Below, in pieces: positions 55,777 through 60,000 of a stretch of 60,000 bases of DNA (positions within the stretch are counted from its first letter, which is position 1; each line of letters begins with the position of its first letter). The stretch is from contig OU612067.1 of the NCBI GenBank assembly GCA_914767715.1, positions 16,871,001-16,931,000 of the forward strand, in the 5' to 3' direction. The translations under genes were made by a program, and so were the position numbers. The notes below the pieces were generated by a model that saw only the letters and a list, made by a program, of their open reading frames with translations, was not told the origin of the DNA and did no database searches. The DNA is from Membranipora membranacea (Eukaryota > Bryozoa > Gymnolaemata > Cheilostomatida > Membraniporidae).

Positions 55777-57152
55777 GCCTTATCTTAATTAGCTTGATAG
55801 AGGGAGGTCTGTGTTTTTAGTGCTTATTGGGCGGCTTTCGACACTATTTCTCATACTCATCTGTTATCATTGTTAAAATCACATTTCAATCTTGGAGGCA
55901 ATGTGTTAAAGTGGTTTTATTCATACTTAGAATCTCGTAGTTTCCAAGTTAGGATAGAAAATGACTTATCGGAACCTAAACCACTAAATGTGGGTGTGCC
56001 GCAAGGAAGCGTGCTTGGGCCAGTTCTGTTTAACTGTATTATGTCCCTCTTACCTCCTCTTCTCAGGAGCCTAGGTATCTCTTGCCATATTTACGCTGAT
56101 GACACACAATTTTGGGTTAGCTTTGAGGATACTCATGACGCACTTAATTATGAGGCCACCGCTCGACGGAGAATTAGCAATGCTTTTTCCATCATCAGCT
56201 CTTTCATGAAAACCAACCACCTGAAACTGAACCCAGATAAAACCATGTTCATTCCCTTTTCCCGCAAATGTGATCCCAGCTTATACTCTCCGTTGAAACT
56301 AGATGGCCGCACAGTTACCATGCCGCAATTGAAAGTGCGCAACCTAGGTGTTGTTATGGACTCCAAGTTGACATCTGATAGTCATATTAGAGAATTAAGA
56401 AAGTCCTGTTTTTTCCAACTACGCAGATTAAAGGCTATCAGACAATTCATACCGTCACATCATTTTGCCACACTCATTCATAGTTTCATCACATCTCGCA
56501 TCGATTTCTGCAACACCATCTATTTCACCCTCCCAGACTTTGCCCGCAATCAAATTCAAACAATCCAAAACAGCTGCGCAAAATGCCTCACTGGTGCACG
56601 GCGATTCGACTCTGCCACCGCTGCACTAAAGTCACTCCACTGGCTTCCTATCAAAGCCAGAGCTCAATTTAAAATTCTACTTTTTGCGTACAAGATCTAT
56701 CATAACTCTCCTGATATGCCATCTTATTTCATCAATCAATTCTACATTCCTGAACCTCGCCGTGTCACTAGAAGCAGCTCAAAAATCATCCTCGCATCCC
56801 ATCACCCCTCTCGCTTGGCCACATTCGGTGGAAAATCCCTACCATCATCACTTGTAACCCTCTGGAATTCCCTGCCCCCTGATTTGCAGCTGTTGCCGAG
56901 CCTTACCGGTTTTAAGTCCGCTACTAAAACGTATTTAACTAGATTTTATTTTATAGACTTATATAGCAGTATCAGAATTATGTTTTAATTTTATCCTCAT
57001 GCACATATTTTATCCATTTTATTTCACCTTTATTTTATTGGTTTTAATGTTATAACGCTTAGAAATTTTTGCTCTGTAATTTTATTAAGCGTTTCACAAA
57101 TAAACTTTTATTATTAATTATTATTATTATTATTATTATTAATAGTACAACG
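55777..57152 (+). mobile_element. 5'-truncated non-LTR retrotransposon (CR1/L2-like) fragment
   Basis: An open frame from 55801 to 56988 covers the reverse transcriptase from motif A (AAFDTISHTHLL) through motif B (VPQGSVLGPVLF), the catalytic YADD (HIYADDTQF, 56089-56115), thumb-region motifs (NLGVVMDSKLTSDSHI) and the C-terminal LHWLPIKARAQFKILLFAYK. The frame is uninterrupted over about 390 codons. The endonuclease and 5' RT are missing. A TTATTA microsatellite tail ends near 57152. Unit A at 48777 lacks the insert, so the element entered after duplication. I could not find a clear target-site duplication. It lacks the 5' half, so it is unlikely to move by itself. Confidence 0.9.
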
Positions 57153-57573
57153 ACTTATGCTAATTTTGTAGGGAGATCAGGCTTGCAGCTTTTGGGCCTA
57201 GGTAAGATAAGTAATTACCCATTAACCAATAATATTGGGAATTAGTTGAGATATAGACTTTTCATTGGCTGAGAGGCATCAAGGACTTAGATCACTCTAA
57301 CTCCTTGATTAGATCTACGGTACAACATACATCAGCATGGAAAATGTAGGGTGATTGATGTAGTTTGATGTGAATTTGTTGCACCCGCAGATAGTGTAAA
57401 ATTGCCAAGTCATGCATTCAGGTTCCGTATATGCTAATCAATTGTCAGACATCAGACCAACCAAAGGGTAAAGCTACTTAAGATAACATCATAAAATAGC
57501 AATACATCGTTGTGCTAGTAGTGAACTCAGGAGCCTGTTGATATACACTGGACTTAAACCCAACTTATTAAAT

Positions 57574-59376
57574 ATGGACAAGCTGCTGTATTTCAACGCC
57601 CGGGCACGTGGGGAGGCGATACGGATGCTGTATGTTGTGGCAGGCAAAGAGTATGAGAATGCAATCATCCCTGATGGAACTTTTGCTAAAATCAAACCAG
57701 GTTAGTTTAGCACAGTGCAAGCATCAGTAGGTTGGCTGCAGCCATTGTTTTGTTTTGTTGGTTAGAGCGCCTGACCTGTAACACGGAAGTGTTGGAGGTC
57801 ATGGGTTGGTAGCCTCTGCAGTCTGCAAACTACAATGCCCCAGGTGTGCTCCGACCTGCATCTAAACTGAGAGCACTAAACTTAACGCCAAATATGGCGG
57901 CCGAGCCCTTCGGGCACCATTTTTTTACAGTCTTTGGACTGAGACAGAACCTTGTGATTTTGACCAACATGTTTTTAAACTTACCAGTACCACCACAACA
58001 ATCAACAGTCAAGAGGGGTGGTTGGTAACATGACGCCACTACCATGATATGACACATTTGACCTTACAGCTTCTAAATTAGCCTAAATATACCGTATCAT
58101 ATCAATATCATCAACCAACTCGCACATAACCTAAGAGAGATTGTCACATCTGATCAACTCATAATCAAATTGTGATTGTCTTCATTTGCAGATCTACCGT
58201 TTGGCCAGGTACCTACTCTAGAGACTGGCGATGGCTCACTGTGTATGAGTAATACTATAGCCAGATATGTAGGGAGAAAACTTGGTGAGTAGCACACAAT
58301 GTAGTGTAGCAGTCTTACTTTATCCGCATTTCACCAATGAATTTTAGCGATCAAAACAAACGAAACCCTTGATACTATAGTGCAGCCAATGGTTGATAAT
58401 CATCGGCTTGCCACCCTTATAAGCAGAGACTGCTGGAATAACTACAATTCTGTTAATCCTCCGTCGTTAAAACATCATGATCTCTTTGTGTTATTAGCCT
58501 AAAGAGAAGTCTATCTGCTGAAGCTAGTGGCAGAATCAGGCGTTCGAATGCCACAGCCCTGACAATGTCAATCACAAAACTGTCAACACCAACCCTTCTC
58601 GAGATATGCAACAATTTTTCTTGATTGCTTTGCAAAGATTTGTTGGCGTACATGTTATTTGTTACAAATTTTATTTGGCAGGTATGGTCGGCTCATCCCA
58701 CTGGGAGGAGAGTCTACATGACTTAGTGGTGGAGTGTTCCCAGGATGTGATGAACATGTTTGCCATGCCAGGCATCTACAAGTGGTTGGTGTTTAAAATA
58801 ATACCAGATCCTTCAGACAAGGATGAACAGCTGGAAAATGCCAAACAGAAATGGATAAAAACTCTAAACTATGTCCAGTCCATTGCAGAGAAACACGGAA
58901 AAAAATTCATCATTGGAGATGAGGTTTGTTGTAGTTTAACATTTCATTTCTCAATCAACACTACTTAATCATAAATCTCTGTGTAGGATTTTATTTGTGT
59001 CAGGGCCTGCAGCTGTCATCTACAGTGCAAAATGTTTGCTACATCTCATCATTGAGCTTATTCCACAACAGGTGCCTTTCGAGTGCCCTAACTAAACAGT
59101 GTGCAGCACAGAATGCAACAATCCCATGTGCACCTCCTGGATTCAATCGATGCCACAACATTGTAATTGACAGTATAATATGTGTGTGATAGCGCCATAC
59201 TTTTGCTACAGATTGGCCTGGCAGATATATGGTTGTGGTGTGCCATGGATTTCACTAAGAATGGCTGCCCAGACATTATGAGTCTTACACCATGGGCAAA
59301 AGAGTTTGCTGCAAAGTTCGAAGCCGATCCAAGAGTAAAGAAACATCTGGAGAGTAGACCTAAAACTACTGTTTGA
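57574..59376 (+). CDS. Glutathione S-transferase (sigma/pi-like), copy B
   Basis: Exons 57574-57700, 58192-58284, 58682-58923 and 59212-59376 match copy A in every length and phase and encode 208 aa. Catalytic Tyr6, the VP cis-proline and the MSNTIARYVG glutathione-binding segment are kept. The differences I could see are few and mostly conservative: Val9 to Ala, Leu to Met in the ALPG/AMPG segment, Glu-Arg to Asp-Lys in the EPSDR/DPSDK loop, Arg to His before GKK, and Thr to Lys near the C-terminus. These cluster in the helical domain that forms the electrophile site, so substrate preference could differ slightly. The promoter-side sequence lacks the palindromic MITE of copy A but has a LINE fragment about 420 bp upstream of the start. 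AATAAA lies at 59623-59628. The gene is intact and presumably expressed. Confidence 0.93.
57735..57985 (+). repeat. tRNA-derived SINE in GST copy B intron 1
   Basis: This is the duplicate of the SINE at 49461-49690: TTGGTTAGAGCGCCTGACCT, GGTGTGCTCCGACCTGCATC and AATATGGCGGCCGAGCCC occur at matching positions. The head GCGCC here is closer to a tRNA A box than in copy A. Confidence 0.8.
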
Positions 59377-59754
59377 TACAAGTTAGATCGCTTTTGTTGA
59401 AAATGACTATAGAGAGATCTGTAGAGCTGTATAGTTTGTATATCCACGTGGTTGGAACTTGGAGTGAGATAAAAGGAATGCCAGCCTCTGTGCTTATCAT
59501 TGATTTGAAAGCTGTTGACGGTATCCAACCCTCTTCTAGTTGCAACACCAAAACAATGAGTGAAAACAACTTAATTATTTTTTCACAATAATTTTGCAAA
59601 GTTTGAGTTACCATTTTTGATAAATAAAATAGTGTCAAATTCTCACTTGTTCTATTAGCCTCTGCTGAGACATCATTTGTGTTCTATCAGAGTACATGTA
59701 GTCGGGTTGGCGTTTTCTTTTTCACATATGCAATTAAAAGACCATCAAGAGTTG

Positions 59755-59888
59755 ACATATGACATATGACATATGGCATATGACATATATGACATATGAC
59801 ATATGACATTTGACATATATGACATATATGACATTATGACATATATATGACATATGGCATATGACATATTGGCATATATGGCATATGA
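59755..59888 (+). repeat. CATATGA-type minisatellite, unit B
   Basis: CATATGA, CATATATGA and CATATGG units alternate for about 130 bp and are followed by CTTATCATGATATTACTACA, as in unit A at 54296. The order and number of units differ between copies, so the array has changed length since duplication. Confidence 0.9.
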
Positions 59889-60000
59889 CCTTATCATGAT
59901 ATTACTACACGTTCAGTCAGTCAAACAAATAATTCAGGTTAGCGAAAATTGACATAGTTAAAATGTGAATCTTTTTTTCTTGGCGTTAGGATTGGTGGCC

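Larger units (their letters stand above)
55065..60000 (+). repeat. Tandem segmental duplication, unit B
   Basis: It starts at GATGACAACTCCGAATATT, matching unit A at 48067, and runs past the window end. GST exons are near-identical to unit A. Introns also align, apart from element insertions, so the event is recent compared with the secreted-peptide triplication. Confidence 0.87.

Noticed and set aside
55801-56988. Host protein-coding gene
   Set aside because: The frame carries reverse transcriptase motifs B and C, is truncated before motif A, ends in a microsatellite tail and is absent at the homologous place in unit A. It is a LINE fragment.

Overview
This is eukaryotic nuclear DNA from an invertebrate animal, probably marine. 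Coding regions are split into short exons with GT-AG introns, the sequence is AT-rich, and foldback/MITE-like elements, SINEs and a LINE fragment are scattered through it. The gene set (cytosolic sulfotransferase, RMI1, sponge-type short-chain collagen, TSNAXIP1, GST) fits an early-branching animal, an invertebrate deuterostome or a lophotrochozoan. I cannot fix the phylum from sequence alone. All spliced models below were assembled by eye. Each joins at GT-AG sites, keeps one open frame and has a total length divisible by three.

Layout. 1-4.3 kb: no gene, one 1-kb foldback transposon and one end of a relative. 4.3-8.6 kb (+): a complete seven-exon cytosolic sulfotransferase. 9.6-22 kb (+): three tandem copies of an unfamiliar small secreted peptide gene with ten cysteines. 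Each copy has a 5' non-coding exon, a signal-peptide exon and a mature-peptide exon, and a promoter block is shared across the copies. This is the best candidate for something undescribed. 22.4-37.5 kb (-): RMI1, the OB-fold subunit of the BLM/TopoIII dissolvasome, in ten exons. Its 6.8-kb third-exon-upstream intron contains, on the same strand, a complete ten-exon collagen-like secreted gene (29.1-33.7 kb). 38.4-48.6 kb (+): TSNAXIP1, a long coiled-coil protein, head to head with RMI1. 48.1-60 kb: a recent tandem duplication carrying the last TSNAXIP1 exon plus a complete four-exon glutathione S-transferase. Both GST copies (49.3-51.9 and 57.6-59.4 kb) are intact. The duplicated TSNAXIP1 exon is frameshifted, and an older dead copy lies at 52.8 kb.

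The two GST units act as a dated record of transposition. A 99-bp palindromic element with an 8-bp target duplication and a tRNA-like SINE are present only in unit A. A LINE fragment is present only in unit B. Another SINE in intron 1 is shared by both and so predates the duplication. RMI1 also carries, in its linker, a textbook PCNA-binding PIP box, a SUMO-interacting motif and four Trp-Ser-acidic repeats.
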